A stretch of 64,000 nt of DNA from Limosilactobacillus caviae (GTDB taxonomy: Bacteria > Bacillota > Bacilli > Lactobacillales > Lactobacillaceae). The notes under the pieces were generated by a model. The model was not told where the DNA came from, ran no database searches, and saw only the letters and a list, made by a program, of their open reading frames with translations. The position numbers and the translations under genes were made by a program. This document shows positions 17,640 through 27,348 of the stretch, piece by piece. Position 1 is the stretch's first letter. The number at the start of each line of letters is the position of its first letter. The DNA lies in NCBI RefSeq assembly GCF_014635905.1, contig NZ_BMDS01000003.1:124001-188000 (forward strand), written 5' to 3'.

Positions 17640-17668
17640 TTTAAATGATCCAAATTTTTGGATATAAT
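17640..17668 (+). promoter_or_regulatory. Probable tdk promoter
   Basis: A perfect TATAAT at 17663-17668 has a weak TTTAAA 17 nt upstream, 36 bp before the tdk start. Confidence 0.5.
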
Positions 17669-17703
17669 GAAGGGTACTATGCAAACAAAAAGGAGCAATT
17701 GTA

Positions 17704-18276
17704 GTGGCACAACTATTCTTTAAATATGGCGCGATGAATTCTGGAAAATCAATCGATATTTTAAAAGTTGCTCATAACTATGAAGAGCAAGGGAAGCCCG
17801 TTGTCTTGATGACTAGCGGCGTTGATGACCGTTCAGGGCGCGGAATTATTGCCAGTCGGATTGGGTTAGAGCGTAAAGTGACGCCGATTATGGATGACAC
17901 GAATATTTATGATTATGTCAACAAAATGGATCATAAGATATATTGTGTATTGATCGATGAAGCACAGTTTTTAAAGAAAGAGCACGTCCTACAATTAATC
18001 AAAATTGTTGATGACCTGAATATTCCGGTAATGGCTTTTGGATTAAAAAATGATTTTCGTAATGAATTATTTGAAGGTTCAAAATACTTACTGATTTATG
18101 CTGACAAGATTGAAGAGATGAAAACAATTTGCTGGTTCTGCCCTCATAAAGCAACGATGAATTTGCGAATTCATAATGGTAAGCCGGTATATGAGGGTGA
18201 GCAGGTCCAGATCGGGGGAAATGAGTCATATTACCCGGTGTGCCGGAAACACTATTTTCATCCCAAATTAAAATAA
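17704..18276 (+). CDS. tdk: Thymidine kinase
   Basis: Phosphorylates thymidine to dTMP with ATP in the salvage pathway. 190 residues, a type II (TK1-like) kinase. The P-loop is GAMNSGKS (residues 9-16). The DEAQF motif carries the catalytic Glu86. A structural zinc site is formed by Cys143, Cys146, Cys180 and His183. The start is GTG, with AAGGAG about 8 nt upstream; no ATG fits. It is followed 18 bp later by prfA, an arrangement common in Firmicutes. Confidence 0.93.
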   Translation: MAQLFFKYGAMNSGKSIDILKVAHNYEEQGKPVVLMTSGVDDRSGRGIIASRIGLERKVTPIMDDTNIYDYVNKMDHKIYCVLIDEAQFLKKEHVLQLIKIVDDLNIPVMAFGLKNDFRNELFEGSKYLLIYADKIEEMKTICWFCPHKATMNLRIHNGKPVYEGEQVQIGGNESYYPVCRKHYFHPKLK

Positions 18277-18294
18277 TAGGAGGAATAATAAAGA

Positions 18295-19383
18295 ATGGAA
18301 ATGGAAGAAATTTTCGACAAGCTTCAAGCGGTTGCCGACCGTTACGATGAATTAAACGAGTTGATCAGTGATCCAGAAGTAATTGCCGATTCCCAGCGTT
18401 TTATGAAGCTTTCAAAGGAAGAAGGAAGCTTGCGTGAAACTGTTGAGAAATATAATCAATATAAAAAAGTTACGCAAACCATTAGTGATGATGAAGAATT
18501 ATTACGCGAGACTAATGATGATGATTTAACCGCCTTAACTAAGGAGGAACTGGCAGAAGCGCGAGAAGAACAGGCACAACTAGAAAAAGATCTTGAGTTG
18601 CTTTTAATTCCTAAAGATCCAAATGATGATAAAAACATTATTATGGAAATTCGTGGAGCTGCTGGTGGGGATGAAGCGAGCCTATTTGCGGCTGACCTTT
18701 ATAACATGTACCTTCACTATGCTGAAAAGCAGGGTTGGAAAGTAGAAGTTGTCGACCGTAATGAAACTGAGGTCGGTGGTTTTAAGGAAATTGCCCTGAT
18801 GATTACTGGTGATAAAGTATATTCTAAGCTTAAGTTTGAAAACGGGGCACACCGGGTTCAACGGGTCCCTGTTACTGAATCAGCCGGCCGGGTTCACACG
18901 TCAACTGCAACCGTTGGGGTAATGCCAGAAGCTGAAGATGTGGACGTTGATATTGACCCTAAAGATATCCGTGTCGATGTTTACCGTTCAAGTGGTGCGG
19001 GTGGTCAGCACGTTAATAAGACATCGTCAGCGGTTCGGATGACACACTTGCCAACGGGGATTGTTGTAGCAATGCAAGATGAGCGTTCCCAACAACAAAA
19101 CCGTGCTAAGGCAATGCGGATTTTAAAGTCACGGGTTTATGATTATTACCAGCAACAAGAACAGAGCGCCTATGATCAAAAACGGAAAGACGCAATTGGG
19201 ACGGGTGACCGGTCAGAGCGGATTAGGACTTATAATTATCCGCAAAACCGGGTTACGGACCACCGAATTGGTTTAACCTTAAATAAGCTTGATAAGATCA
19301 TGGCTGGTGATTTAGATGAAATCATTGAAGCTTTAATCGTTGCTGACCAAACGCAAAAATTGGAGCAGCTCCGGAATGAGTAG
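18295..19383 (+). CDS. prfA: Peptide chain release factor 1
   Basis: Recognises UAA and UAG stop codons and triggers peptide release. 362 residues, the standard length. The codon-recognition tripeptide appears as PVT in RVPVTES near residue 195. The peptidyl-tRNA hydrolysis motif GGQ lies in [12 protein letters not shown] near residues 235-237. AGGAGG precedes the start, and a second ATG two codons later is possible. Its end overlaps prmC, the methyltransferase that modifies the GGQ glutamine. Confidence 0.96.
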   Translation: MEMEEIFDKLQAVADRYDELNELISDPEVIADSQRFMKLSKEEGSLRETVEKYNQYKKVTQTISDDEELLRETNDDDLTALTKEELAEAREEQAQLEKDLELLLIPKDPNDDKNIIMEIRGAAGGDEASLFAADLYNMYLHYAEKQGWKVEVVDRNETEVGGFKEIALMITGDKVYSKLKFENGAHRVQRVPVTESAGRVHTSTATVGVMPEAEDVDVDIDPKDIRVDVYRSSGAGGQHVNKTSSAVRMTHLPTGIVVAMQDERSQQQNRAKAMRILKSRVYDYYQQQEQSAYDQKRKDAIGTGDRSERIRTYNYPQNRVTDHRIGLTLNKLDKIMAGDLDEIIEALIVADQTQKLEQLRNE

Positions 19384-20242
19384 GTTCGTGCCAACTAATT
19401 ACTTCATGGCTCAGCGATGGGCAAAAGAACAGCTACAAGGAACTGATATTGATCCAAGTGCACCGCAATTTTTACTTCAACAGCTACATGACTGGGATGC
19501 AACTCACTTACTATTACATAATCGTGATGAAATGCCGGTTGATGAAGTAAAATGGTGGGAGGACGCAATTACAAGGTTGCTTAAACATGAGCCTGCTCAA
19601 TATATTGTTGGGCAGGCCCCATTTTATGGACGAACTTTTAAAATTAACAAAAATGTTTTAATTCCAGAAGCTGAGACGGCGGAACTGATTGATTGGGTAC
19701 TACAGGAAATGCCAGCTAGCCCGCTAAAAGTTTTGGACTTAGGAACAGGCAGCGGGGTGATTGGCATTACTTTGGCGCTAGAACGTCCAAACTGGAAGGT
19801 AAGCTTAAGTGATATTTCGCCCGCTGCTCTTACCGTTGCTCAAGAAAATATGGCGCATTTTAACTTAGAATTACCATTGATTAAAAGTGACCTATTTGAA
19901 AATATCGGTCAACGATATGACTTAATTGTGACTAACCCTCCGTATATTGACCCAGATGATACTATGGCAATGGATCAGGCTGTCCTTGAAAATGAGCCTA
20001 AGCTGGCTTTATTTGCTAGTGAGCACGGCTTAGGATTTTATCATCGCTTATTCAAGCAGGCAGGGCATTACCTAACATCGTCTGGTCAAATTTTTGGTGA
20101 AACTGGTTATGATCAAGAGGACTCAATTCAAAAATTACTACATCAAACCGATGAACACGCACAGATATGCCCACGATATGATGTGGCAGGAAAAATGAGG
20201 ATGATACACGCATGGGATTTTTCAAACGCAGGAGGAAGATAG
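19376..20242 (+). CDS. prmC: Release factor glutamine methyltransferase
   Basis: SAM-dependent N5-glutamine methyltransferase that methylates the GGQ motif of release factors. The SAM site is [11 protein letters not shown], and the catalytic motif NPPY is in TNPPYIDP. The ATG at 19376 overlaps the last 8 nt of prfA and gives MSRFVP, 288 residues, a normal length. The overlap suggests translational coupling to its substrate gene. Confidence 0.94.
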   Translation: MSRFVPTNYFMAQRWAKEQLQGTDIDPSAPQFLLQQLHDWDATHLLLHNRDEMPVDEVKWWEDAITRLLKHEPAQYIVGQAPFYGRTFKINKNVLIPEAETAELIDWVLQEMPASPLKVLDLGTGSGVIGITLALERPNWKVSLSDISPAALTVAQENMAHFNLELPLIKSDLFENIGQRYDLIVTNPPYIDPDDTMAMDQAVLENEPKLALFASEHGLGFYHRLFKQAGHYLTSSGQIFGETGYDQEDSIQKLLHQTDEHAQICPRYDVAGKMRMIHAWDFSNAGGR

Positions 20243-20247
20243 TAAGA

Positions 20248-21276
20248 ATGGATACGAGAATTTTTCGACATGGTGAGATTGCCCAGGCAGCAGCTGCAAT
20301 TAAACGTGGTGAATTAGTTGCATTTCCGACAGAAACTGTCTATGGGTTAGGGGCTGATGCAACAAACGAAGAGGCGGTTAAAAATGTTTACTTAGCAAAA
20401 GGACGGCCAAGTGATAATCCGTTAATTGTCCATGTTAATTCAATTTCAATGGTTGAAAAATATGCTGCAGAAATTCCTGATAATGCTCGAAAGCTAATGG
20501 CTGCATTTTGGCCAGGCTCTTTAACCATTATTTTAAAGATTAAAAAAGGTGTCCTTTCAAAAACGGTAACTGGTGGTTTAAAAACAGTTGCTTTCCGTTA
20601 TCCAGATTGTCAGCCAACGCTTGACCTTATTGAAGAAGCGGGCGTCCCAATGGTTGGACCATCTGCTAATACTTCTGGAAAACCAAGCCCGACTACTGCT
20701 CAGCATGTCTACCATGACTTGCATGGCAAAATTGCGGGGATTCTTGACAACGGTCCGACACGAGTAGGGGTTGAATCGACCGTTCTTGACATGTCAACAG
20801 CCCATCCGGTAATTTTGCGTCCTGGTGCTGTTACTAAGAAAGATATTGAATCAGTAATCGGCTCAATTGATATTAATCATCATAAAGTCGGAAAAAATGA
20901 AGTTCCTAAGGCGCCGGGGATGAAATATAAGCATTATGCTCCTAAAGCTCAGGTGTATATTGTTGACGAGGGCACTGATTGGAACAAGGTCGTTGAATGG
21001 ATTCGCCAACAGCCATTCGATGTCGGGATGATGGCAGAGGGCAAAATTCTCCAGCAAGAAGTATTACCAATGAATGCGATCCAATTCTCATTAGGTAAAA
21101 ATGTTCAAGATGCCAGTGCCCGTTTATTTGATGGTTTACGGCAATTTGATGATCAGCCTAACGTTAAGGCAATTGTTACCCAAGCATTTCCAGCGTATGA
21201 TTTAGGTGGTGCGTATATGAATCGGTTAAATAAGTCTGCTGGTGGTATGCACTTTGATAGTAATGCGGTAAAATAA
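20248..21276 (+). CDS. ywlC: Threonylcarbamoyl-AMP synthase (Sua5/YwlC type)
   Basis: Makes threonylcarbamoyl-AMP from threonine, bicarbonate and ATP for the t6A modification of ANN-decoding tRNAs. 342 residues. An N-terminal YrdC domain (about 15-200) has FPTETVYGLG and KGRPSDNPL. A linker containing APGMKYKHYAP leads to the C-terminal Sua5 domain, so it is the long form. The ATG at 20248 sits about 10 nt after AGGAGGAAG; upstream in-frame codons lie inside prmC. It follows prmC by 5 bp, completing a tdk-prfA-prmC-sua5 run. Confidence 0.92.
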   Translation: MDTRIFRHGEIAQAAAAIKRGELVAFPTETVYGLGADATNEEAVKNVYLAKGRPSDNPLIVHVNSISMVEKYAAEIPDNARKLMAAFWPGSLTIILKIKKGVLSKTVTGGLKTVAFRYPDCQPTLDLIEEAGVPMVGPSANTSGKPSPTTAQHVYHDLHGKIAGILDNGPTRVGVESTVLDMSTAHPVILRPGAVTKKDIESVIGSIDINHHKVGKNEVPKAPGMKYKHYAPKAQVYIVDEGTDWNKVVEWIRQQPFDVGMMAEGKILQQEVLPMNAIQFSLGKNVQDASARLFDGLRQFDDQPNVKAIVTQAFPAYDLGGAYMNRLNKSAGGMHFDSNAVK

Positions 21277-21330
21277 AGACAGTTGAGTGGAAGAGAAACC
21301 ACTGTCTAATTAAAAATCTCAATAAAATAA

Positions 21331-21366
21331 TAAAGAGACTGAGTAGTTACCAGCCTCTTTATTTAT
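21331..21366 (+). terminator. Terminator after sua5
   Basis: AAAGAGACTG (21332-21341) pairs with CAGCCTCTTT (21351-21360) with one mismatch, followed by ATTTAT. It lies close before glyA. Confidence 0.6.
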
Positions 21367-21386
21367 AACCAGAGGAGATGTCGTGA

Positions 21387-22622
21387 ATGAACTACGGTAA
21401 GAAGTCACCCCAGCTATGGGCAGCAATTAAAAACGAAGAACAGCGGCAACAAGATACGATTGAACTAATCGCATCAGAGAATATTGTTTCAGACGCTGTT
21501 CGCGAAGCACAAGGATCAGTTTTAACTAATAAGTATGCTGAAGGGTATCCTAATAAGCGTTATTACGGTGGTTGTGAATTTATCGATCAGGTTGAACAGT
21601 TAGCCATTGATTATGCTAAAAAGTTATTTGACGCGGCATATGTTAATGTTCAACCTCACTCTGGATCACAAGCTAATATGGCAGTGTATCAAGCACTGCT
21701 TAAGCCTGGCGATGTAATTCTAGGGATGGGAATGGATGCTGGTGGTCATTTGACCCACGGAGCAACTGTTAACTTTAGTGGAAAGTTATATAAAACGTAT
21801 GGCTATGGCCTTAATTCAGCAACTGAAGAACTTGATTATGATGAGATCATGAATTTAGCTAAGAAAGTAAGACCCCAATTGATAGTAGCAGGAGCATCTG
21901 CATATAGCCGGATTATTGATTGGCAGGCATTCCGCAAGATTGCTGATGAGGTTGGAGCTTACTTAATGGTCGACATGGCCCATATTGCCGGCTTGGTTGC
22001 CACAGGGGCGCACCCAAGTCCAATTCCGGTTGCGGACGTTGTAACGACAACAACTCATAAAACATTACGCGGACCACGAGGAGGAATGATTTTATCTAAG
22101 TCGGTTGAGCTAGGCCGGAAGATCAATTCGGCGGTTTTCCCAGGTATTCAGGGTGGACCGTTAGAACATGTTATTGCAGGGAAAGCACAGGCATTTTATG
22201 AAGATTTGCAGCCCGAATATACTAAATATATTCAACAGGTAGTAAAAAACGCTGCTGCAATGGGCCAAGTATTTAAGGCAAGCGAACAGGTTCGCGTAGT
22301 TTCAGGAAAGACCGAGAATCATCTCCTTGTTTTGGACCTTACTAAAACCGGTTTGACAGGAAAAGATGCGCAAAATCTTCTTGACCGTATTCACATTACA
22401 ACAAATAAAGAAGCGATCCCAAATGATCCCCGAAGCCCATTCATTACCAGTGGTTTACGAATCGGAACTCCAGCAATTACGAGTCGTGGTTTCAAGGAAG
22501 AAGATGCACAGCAAGTTGCTGAACTGATCATTACTGCCCTAACAAATCCAACTGATGAAGAAAAATTACAGCAGGTAGCGGAGCAGGTTCAAAAACTGAC
22601 TGCTAAGTACCCAATCAACTAG
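21387..22622 (+). CDS. glyA: Serine hydroxymethyltransferase
   Basis: PLP enzyme converting serine and tetrahydrofolate to glycine and 5,10-methylene-THF, the main source of one-carbon units. 411 residues. SNKYAEGYP-like ([16 protein letters not shown]) and HSGSQAN motifs are present. The PLP lysine is in [24 protein letters not shown] precedes the ATG. The next gene (upp) has its own promoter, so glyA is probably monocistronic. Confidence 0.96.
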   Translation: MNYGKKSPQLWAAIKNEEQRQQDTIELIASENIVSDAVREAQGSVLTNKYAEGYPNKRYYGGCEFIDQVEQLAIDYAKKLFDAAYVNVQPHSGSQANMAVYQALLKPGDVILGMGMDAGGHLTHGATVNFSGKLYKTYGYGLNSATEELDYDEIMNLAKKVRPQLIVAGASAYSRIIDWQAFRKIADEVGAYLMVDMAHIAGLVATGAHPSPIPVADVVTTTTHKTLRGPRGGMILSKSVELGRKINSAVFPGIQGGPLEHVIAGKAQAFYEDLQPEYTKYIQQVVKNAAAMGQVFKASEQVRVVSGKTENHLLVLDLTKTGLTGKDAQNLLDRIHITTNKEAIPNDPRSPFITSGLRIGTPAITSRGFKEEDAQQVAELIITALTNPTDEEKLQQVAEQVQKLTAKYPIN

Positions 22623-22655
22623 GAAAATATGAATATAAAAAGTTGTTAGGATTCT

Positions 22656-22684
22656 TTGTCACACCTTGATTTTTTTGGTAGAAT
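22656..22684 (+). promoter_or_regulatory. Promoter of upp
   Basis: TTGTCA (22656-22661) and TAGAAT (22679-22684) are 17 nt apart, 30 bp before the start codon. Confidence 0.7.
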
Positions 22685-22714
22685 AGTGAAGAAATTTAAA
22701 GGAGTGTATTTAGC

Positions 22715-23350
22715 ATGGGCAAATTTGAAGTTATTGATCATCCACTGATTCAACACAAGTTAACAATGATTCGGGATAAAAATGTAGGGACAAAGTTTTT
22801 CCGGGAAACTGTTAAAGAAATTTCAACTTTAATGGCTTATGAAGTTGCGCGTGACATGCCATTAAAGGATGTTGAGATTGAAACCCCGATTGCTAAGACG
22901 ACTCAAAAAGAGCTTGCAGGGAAAAAAGTTGCTATTATTCCGATCTTACGTGCCGGATTAGGGATGGTCGATGGGATGACTGACCTTATTCCTGCAGCCA
23001 AAATTGGCTTTATTGGAATGTATCGGGATGAGGAAACATTGAAACCTCATGAATATTTTGTAAAGCTTCCAAATGATATTACAGAACGGCAATTATTTAT
23101 TGTTGATCCGATGCTTGCTACGGGTGGTTCTGCAATGATGGCGATCGAAGCATTAAAGAAGCGCGGCTGCCAAGAACAAAATATGAAATTTGCATGTTTA
23201 GTTGCTGCCCCTGAGGGAGTTAAGGCTGTTCGTGAAGCTTATCCAGATGTTGATATTTATACTGCTGGATTAGATGACCACCTTAATAAAGATGGTTATA
23301 TCGTACCAGGATTAGGTGATGCTGGTGACCGGCTTTTTGGTACTAAGTAA
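22715..23350 (+). CDS. upp: Uracil phosphoribosyltransferase
   Basis: Converts uracil and PRPP to UMP in pyrimidine salvage. 211 residues. The PRPP-binding stretch is [12 protein letters not shown], and the C-terminal uracil-binding region is [24 protein letters not shown] precedes the ATG. It is followed by its own terminator. It works functionally with the uracil permease at 27349, which is separately controlled by a PyrR-type attenuator. Confidence 0.96.
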   Translation: MGKFEVIDHPLIQHKLTMIRDKNVGTKFFRETVKEISTLMAYEVARDMPLKDVEIETPIAKTTQKELAGKKVAIIPILRAGLGMVDGMTDLIPAAKIGFIGMYRDEETLKPHEYFVKLPNDITERQLFIVDPMLATGGSAMMAIEALKKRGCQEQNMKFACLVAAPEGVKAVREAYPDVDIYTAGLDDHLNKDGYIVPGLGDAGDRLFGTK

Positions 23351-23378
23351 AATTTAAATATTTATCAGGTAACTGAGG

Positions 23379-23413
23379 AGATTGGGAAGCTTAATGTTTC
23401 GCCAATCTTTTTC
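23379..23413 (+). terminator. upp terminator
   Basis: AGATTGG (23379-23385) pairs with CCAATCT (23402-23408), followed by TTTTTC. Confidence 0.7.
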
Positions 23414-23426
23414 TTTTAAATATGAT

Positions 23427-23455
23427 TTTGCGTTGAAAAGGCTTTCGCTTATAAT
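23427..23455 (+). promoter_or_regulatory. Probable ptsI promoter
   Basis: TATAAT (23450-23455) has TTTGCG 17 nt upstream (23427-23432), 31 bp before the start codon. Confidence 0.5.
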
Positions 23456-23486
23456 AGGTACTATATTAGAAAAGAGGGATTGATGA

Positions 23487-25214
23487 ATGGTAACCCGAGT
23501 TAATGGGATTGCTGCAAGTGATGGGGTTGGGATTGCTCCGGCCTACTTGTTAACAAAACCTAATTTAAGTTTTGAAAAGTACCATGTTAGTGATGCGGGC
23601 AGTGAAAAGAAACGCTTGCATAATGCTTTTGACAAGATTGTTCGTAACTTGGAAACGACTAAAAAGAACCTAACTGGTAAACTTAGTGATGAAGATTTGG
23701 CAATATTTGATACCCATATTGCTATTCTTAATGATCCGGAAATGATCAAACAAGTAGAGAACCGGATAACTAATCAACGGTTAAATGCAGAGTCTGCTTT
23801 TGCTGAAGTAATAACAAAGGCGATCAAAACACTTCAGGCAATGACAGGAAATGAGTACATGCAGGAGCGGGCTGCTGACTTTCAGAACATTCAAGATCAG
23901 GTGCTTGCTGAATTAGAGGGGAAAGAGCTGCCTAATTTACGAGCATTAGATCACCCAGTAATTGTGATTGCTCATTCGATCGGTCCTTCTGATACTTCCC
24001 AGATGGATGCTCGTTTTGTAAAGGGGATCATTACTGATCTTGGTGGCCGGACCAGTCATGCAGCAATTATGGCGCGCTCTTTGCAGATCCCTGCAATTGT
24101 TGGATGCAATGATATTACAAGAAAAGCGGCAAATGGTCAGAATGTAATTGTCGATGGGTTTGAAGGCAATGCAATTATTGAGCCGGCAACTACTGAAATT
24201 AGTCAATACCAAAAAATTGCCGATAAATTTATGAATGTTCGTCAACAATGGCAACAAATGGTAGATAAGCCATCAGTAACGGCCGATGGCTCTAAATATA
24301 AAATTGCTGCTAATATTGGTTCTTCTGTTGATATTTCTTCAGCAATGGAGAATGGTGCGGACGGTGTTGGCCTATTTCGTACTGAATTTCTTTACATGAA
24401 AAGTGATCATTTACCAACCGAAGATGAACAATTTAATGCTTATCGAAAAGCTGTTGAGCAGTTAAAAGGGAAACGATTAGTTGTTAGAACTTTGGATATT
24501 GGTGGTGATAAACCATTACGCTTTATGCCGTTACCAAAAGAAATGAATCCGTTTTTAGGGTATCGGGCAATTCGGATCGCTCTTGACCGACCGGAGATGT
24601 TTCGAACACAATTAAGAGCGCTTCTTCGTGCATCTGAATTCGGAAAGATCAGTATTATGTTTCCGATGATTACGACACTGGAAGAACTTCAAGCTGCCAA
24701 GAAAATTTACTACGAGGAACAGCAAAAGTTGGCGGTTGATCATCCTGAAATTGGAAAAGATATTCGATTGGGAATAATGATTGAAGTTCCATTAGCGGCT
24801 TTAAATGCTGAACGATTAGCTGCAGAAGTTGATTTCTTTAGTATTGGAACTAATGACTTAATTCAATACTGTTTTGCAGCAGACCGTGGTAATGATTCTG
24901 TCTCGTACCTTTACCAGCCTTTGAATCCAACTTTTCTTAAGCTGATAAAGCACATTATTGATTCTGGCCATGCTCACAATACAACGGTTGAAATGTGCGG
25001 TGAGATGGCTGGTGACCGGTATTCGCTGCCCTTATTGATCGGGATGGGTCTTGATGTTTACTCAATGAGTGCTAGTTCAATTTTACGAACAAGATCGATG
25101 ATGCGACAGCTTGACCGAAAAAAGTGTCAGGAACTTTATCAAGAAGCGATTACTACCTGTGATTCAATGCCAGCAGTAAAAAATTTAGTTCAGCATTGGT
25201 TAGTAGAAAACTAA
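23487..25214 (+). CDS. ptsI: PTS enzyme I (phosphoenolpyruvate-protein phosphotransferase)
   Basis: Transfers phosphate from PEP to HPr, the first step of the sugar phosphotransferase system. 575 residues, full length. The phosphorylated His191 is in GGRTSHAAIMARS. The PEP-binding C-terminal barrel includes the GVGLFRTEFLYM motif and a catalytic Cys near MCGEMAGD. The usual upstream ptsH is absent here: the gene has its own promoter and sits between upp and a YibE/F pair. HPr must be encoded elsewhere. Strong terminator downstream. Confidence 0.94.
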   Translation: MVTRVNGIAASDGVGIAPAYLLTKPNLSFEKYHVSDAGSEKKRLHNAFDKIVRNLETTKKNLTGKLSDEDLAIFDTHIAILNDPEMIKQVENRITNQRLNAESAFAEVITKAIKTLQAMTGNEYMQERAADFQNIQDQVLAELEGKELPNLRALDHPVIVIAHSIGPSDTSQMDARFVKGIITDLGGRTSHAAIMARSLQIPAIVGCNDITRKAANGQNVIVDGFEGNAIIEPATTEISQYQKIADKFMNVRQQWQQMVDKPSVTADGSKYKIAANIGSSVDISSAMENGADGVGLFRTEFLYMKSDHLPTEDEQFNAYRKAVEQLKGKRLVVRTLDIGGDKPLRFMPLPKEMNPFLGYRAIRIALDRPEMFRTQLRALLRASEFGKISIMFPMITTLEELQAAKKIYYEEQQKLAVDHPEIGKDIRLGIMIEVPLAALNAERLAAEVDFFSIGTNDLIQYCFAADRGNDSVSYLYQPLNPTFLKLIKHIIDSGHAHNTTVEMCGEMAGDRYSLPLLIGMGLDVYSMSASSILRTRSMMRQLDRKKCQELYQEAITTCDSMPAVKNLVQHWLVEN

Positions 25215-25259
25215 AAAAGGATTTAGGAAAAGTAAAGATTTTTCCTAAATCCTTTTCTT
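25215..25259 (+). terminator. ptsI terminator
   Basis: AAAAGGATTTAGGAAAA (25215-25231) pairs with the arm TTTTCCTAAATCCTTTT (about 25240-25256). A long, near-perfect stem ending in T. Confidence 0.85.
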
Positions 25260-25314
25260 ACAAATTGTTAATAGTAAAATAACAATAGTTTGCTGTTGTT
25301 AAGGAGATGTGGGT

Positions 25315-26430
25315 GTGGTTAAGCAATACTGGACGAGACGAAGAATATGGCTGCTTATTTCCCTGGTTATATTAGGACTAGCAGCAGTCTTATTTACTAG
25401 TCATAACGAACGTTTTTACCGGCAGCCCATTGCAAAGGTAATGAGTGAACGAACGGTCGGTAAGCGAAGGGTAAAAGATCAATTTGATAATGTCGATCAT
25501 CAATATAGCCAGCAATTGCGGGTAAAACTGATGAACGGAAAGTACCGCAATCAAGAATTAACGGTGCAAAATACCTATAGTGATTCACAACCGATGGATC
25601 AGCATTATCGAGTGGGAAACGAAATTTTTTTAACCCAGGTTCGTAAACAAAATGGTAAGTTAACGGCGAATGTTGATGGTTATAAGCGTGATACAGTGAT
25701 TGTCTTTTTACTATGGCTTGTGATTTTAATGCTTCTTTTGCTGATGGGCAGGCCGGGATTATTTGCGCTTTTGAGTGTCGTAATTAATGCGATTCTCTTT
25801 TTAATTGCCATTGAAATTGATTTGAGACAAAATGGGCAGCATATTATGATGCTTTTCAGTATTTTGGCTGTCATTTTTACCTTTATTAGCCTTTTATTAG
25901 TTCTTGGTTTTAGCAAACGAATGCTAGCTACTTTTGCGGCAACAGTTATGGGAACATTCATTGCATTAGGCGTTAGTATGCTGGTATTCGCATGGACTCA
26001 TGAGCGGGGGGTCTATTATGAATCCATGGAGTATGTAACTCAGGTACCGCGGCCTTTGTTTTTAGCTGAGACGTTGTTGGGTTCATTAGGAGCGGTTATG
26101 GACGAATCAAGTGATATTATCGCAACGTTGTTTGAGTTGAAACAACTGAATCCTCAAGTAACTCGTAAGCAATTATTTATTTCCGGTCGTAATGTTGGAA
26201 AATCGATTATGGGACCGCTAATTAATGTCTTATTCTTAATTTTTATGGTCGAAACTTTTACTGGCAGTCTTTTATACATTAAAAACGGTAATTCGTGGGG
26301 GTACACTTATGCAATGAATATGAGTTTAGGAACGATTCAAAGTCTAATTAGCGGGATTGGGATTGTCCTCTCCGTTCCACTTGTAAGCTTATTTGGTGCG
26401 TTATTACTTGGGAAGAAGGTGCCAAAATGA
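25315..26430 (+). CDS. YibE/F family membrane protein (first of pair)
   Basis: 371 residues of the YibE/F family, of unknown biochemical role. An N-terminal anchor helix (about 11-27) and an extracytoplasmic region of about 90 residues precede seven or eight hydrophobic segments. The conserved LGAVMDESSDI and NVGKSIMGP stretches in the C-terminal half define the family. An in-frame GTG at 25309 is only 2 nt from the AAGGAG site, so the GTG at 25315 with 8 nt spacing is preferred. The stop overlaps the next family member by 4 nt. Confidence 0.8.
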   Translation: MVKQYWTRRRIWLLISLVILGLAAVLFTSHNERFYRQPIAKVMSERTVGKRRVKDQFDNVDHQYSQQLRVKLMNGKYRNQELTVQNTYSDSQPMDQHYRVGNEIFLTQVRKQNGKLTANVDGYKRDTVIVFLLWLVILMLLLLMGRPGLFALLSVVINAILFLIAIEIDLRQNGQHIMMLFSILAVIFTFISLLLVLGFSKRMLATFAATVMGTFIALGVSMLVFAWTHERGVYYESMEYVTQVPRPLFLAETLLGSLGAVMDESSDIIATLFELKQLNPQVTRKQLFISGRNVGKSIMGPLINVLFLIFMVETFTGSLLYIKNGNSWGYTYAMNMSLGTIQSLISGIGIVLSVPLVSLFGALLLGKKVPK

Positions 26431-27200
26431 CGACAATTACTGGCTTAGGATTAGTTTTGCTTGTTTTAATGATTCTTGTTGGTGGAAAACAGGGGTGGAC
26501 AGCATTTTTAAGTTTGTTGCTTAATTTTGGCTTTCTATATTTTGCAATTATTCTAGTAGCATTTCATGTTCCGCCATTATTTGTTACTACGACAATCGGA
26601 ATTACCATTTTAGCAATTACAATTTTTATGGGTGAAGACGACCTACGAACGACGGTTACTGCGTTCTATTCGTCCTTAATCGTATTAAGCTTGATTTTGA
26701 TTTTAATTTTTGTTGTTGAACACTGGGCAATGGTTCAAGGGTTTGGAACGGAAGATAGTGACGAATTGGAAGGAATGTCAATCTTAATTGGGATTAGTTA
26801 CCTAAAAGTTTCGGTTACTACTACTATTTTGAGTTCATTGGGAGCAATTGCTGAAGCTGCTATGGCAATTTCATCCGGTTTAACTGAGATTCTTGAAAAT
26901 CACCCTGATCGAACTGACCGGCAGTTGATTCATAGCGGGATGGCGATTGGTCAGCAAATTATTGGGACGACATTTAATACCCTCTTCTTTGGATTTTTTG
27001 GTGGCTTTTTAGCCTTATTTATTTGGTTCTTAGGGCTTCACTATTCGTTTGGAACAATTATGAATAACAAAATTTTTGTTGCTGAAATGATCGAAATTCT
27101 AATTGCCTTTATTGGCGTCCTAATTACTGTACCGATGACAGCTTGGGTAATGACTAAGCGAAGAAAATCAGTTGTTGACAATCAAACAAAAACAAAGTAA
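26427..27200 (+). CDS. YibE/F family membrane protein (second of pair)
   Basis: 257 residues, six or seven membrane segments, corresponding to the membrane half of the preceding protein. LGAIAEAAMAISSGL aligns with the LGAVMDESSDI motif. It starts inside the previous stop codon (ATGA overlap), so the two are translationally coupled and probably form a complex. Function is unknown; some family members have been linked to solute export, but that is not shown by this sequence. Confidence 0.8.
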   Translation: MTTITGLGLVLLVLMILVGGKQGWTAFLSLLLNFGFLYFAIILVAFHVPPLFVTTTIGITILAITIFMGEDDLRTTVTAFYSSLIVLSLILILIFVVEHWAMVQGFGTEDSDELEGMSILIGISYLKVSVTTTILSSLGAIAEAAMAISSGLTEILENHPDRTDRQLIHSGMAIGQQIIGTTFNTLFFGFFGGFLALFIWFLGLHYSFGTIMNNKIFVAEMIEILIAFIGVLITVPMTAWVMTKRRKSVVDNQTKTK

Positions 27201-27220
27201 TATACGAATAACTTATAAAT

Positions 27221-27337
27221 AGACCTTTAATCGGAGTCCCGTGAGGCTTCAAAGGTGCGGATAAAATCTTACTGTCTCGATAGGGATATTCTAGGATAAA
27301 ACGACTTTGGAGCTGGATTCCAAGGTCGTTTTTTCTT
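27221..27337 (+). promoter_or_regulatory. PyrR-type RNA attenuator upstream of the uracil permease
   Basis: ACCTTT (27223-27228) pairs with AAAGGT (27251-27256) and encloses the loop GAGTCCCGTGAGGCTT, which matches the PyrR-binding consensus (core UCCnGnGAGGCU). Downstream, AAAACGACTTTGGAG (27298-27312) pairs with TTCCAAGGTCGTTTT (27318-27332), then T-run: an intrinsic terminator just before the ribosome binding site. By analogy with Bacillus pyr leaders, UMP-bound PyrR would favour termination, lowering uracil uptake when pyrimidines are plentiful. A pyrR gene is not in this window. Confidence 0.85.
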
Positions 27338-27348
27338 AGGAGGATATT

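Noticed and set aside
21277-21386. Riboswitch or T-box leader before glyA
   Set aside because: Only 110 bp, containing a simple terminator; no T-box (TGGN) or specifier structure.
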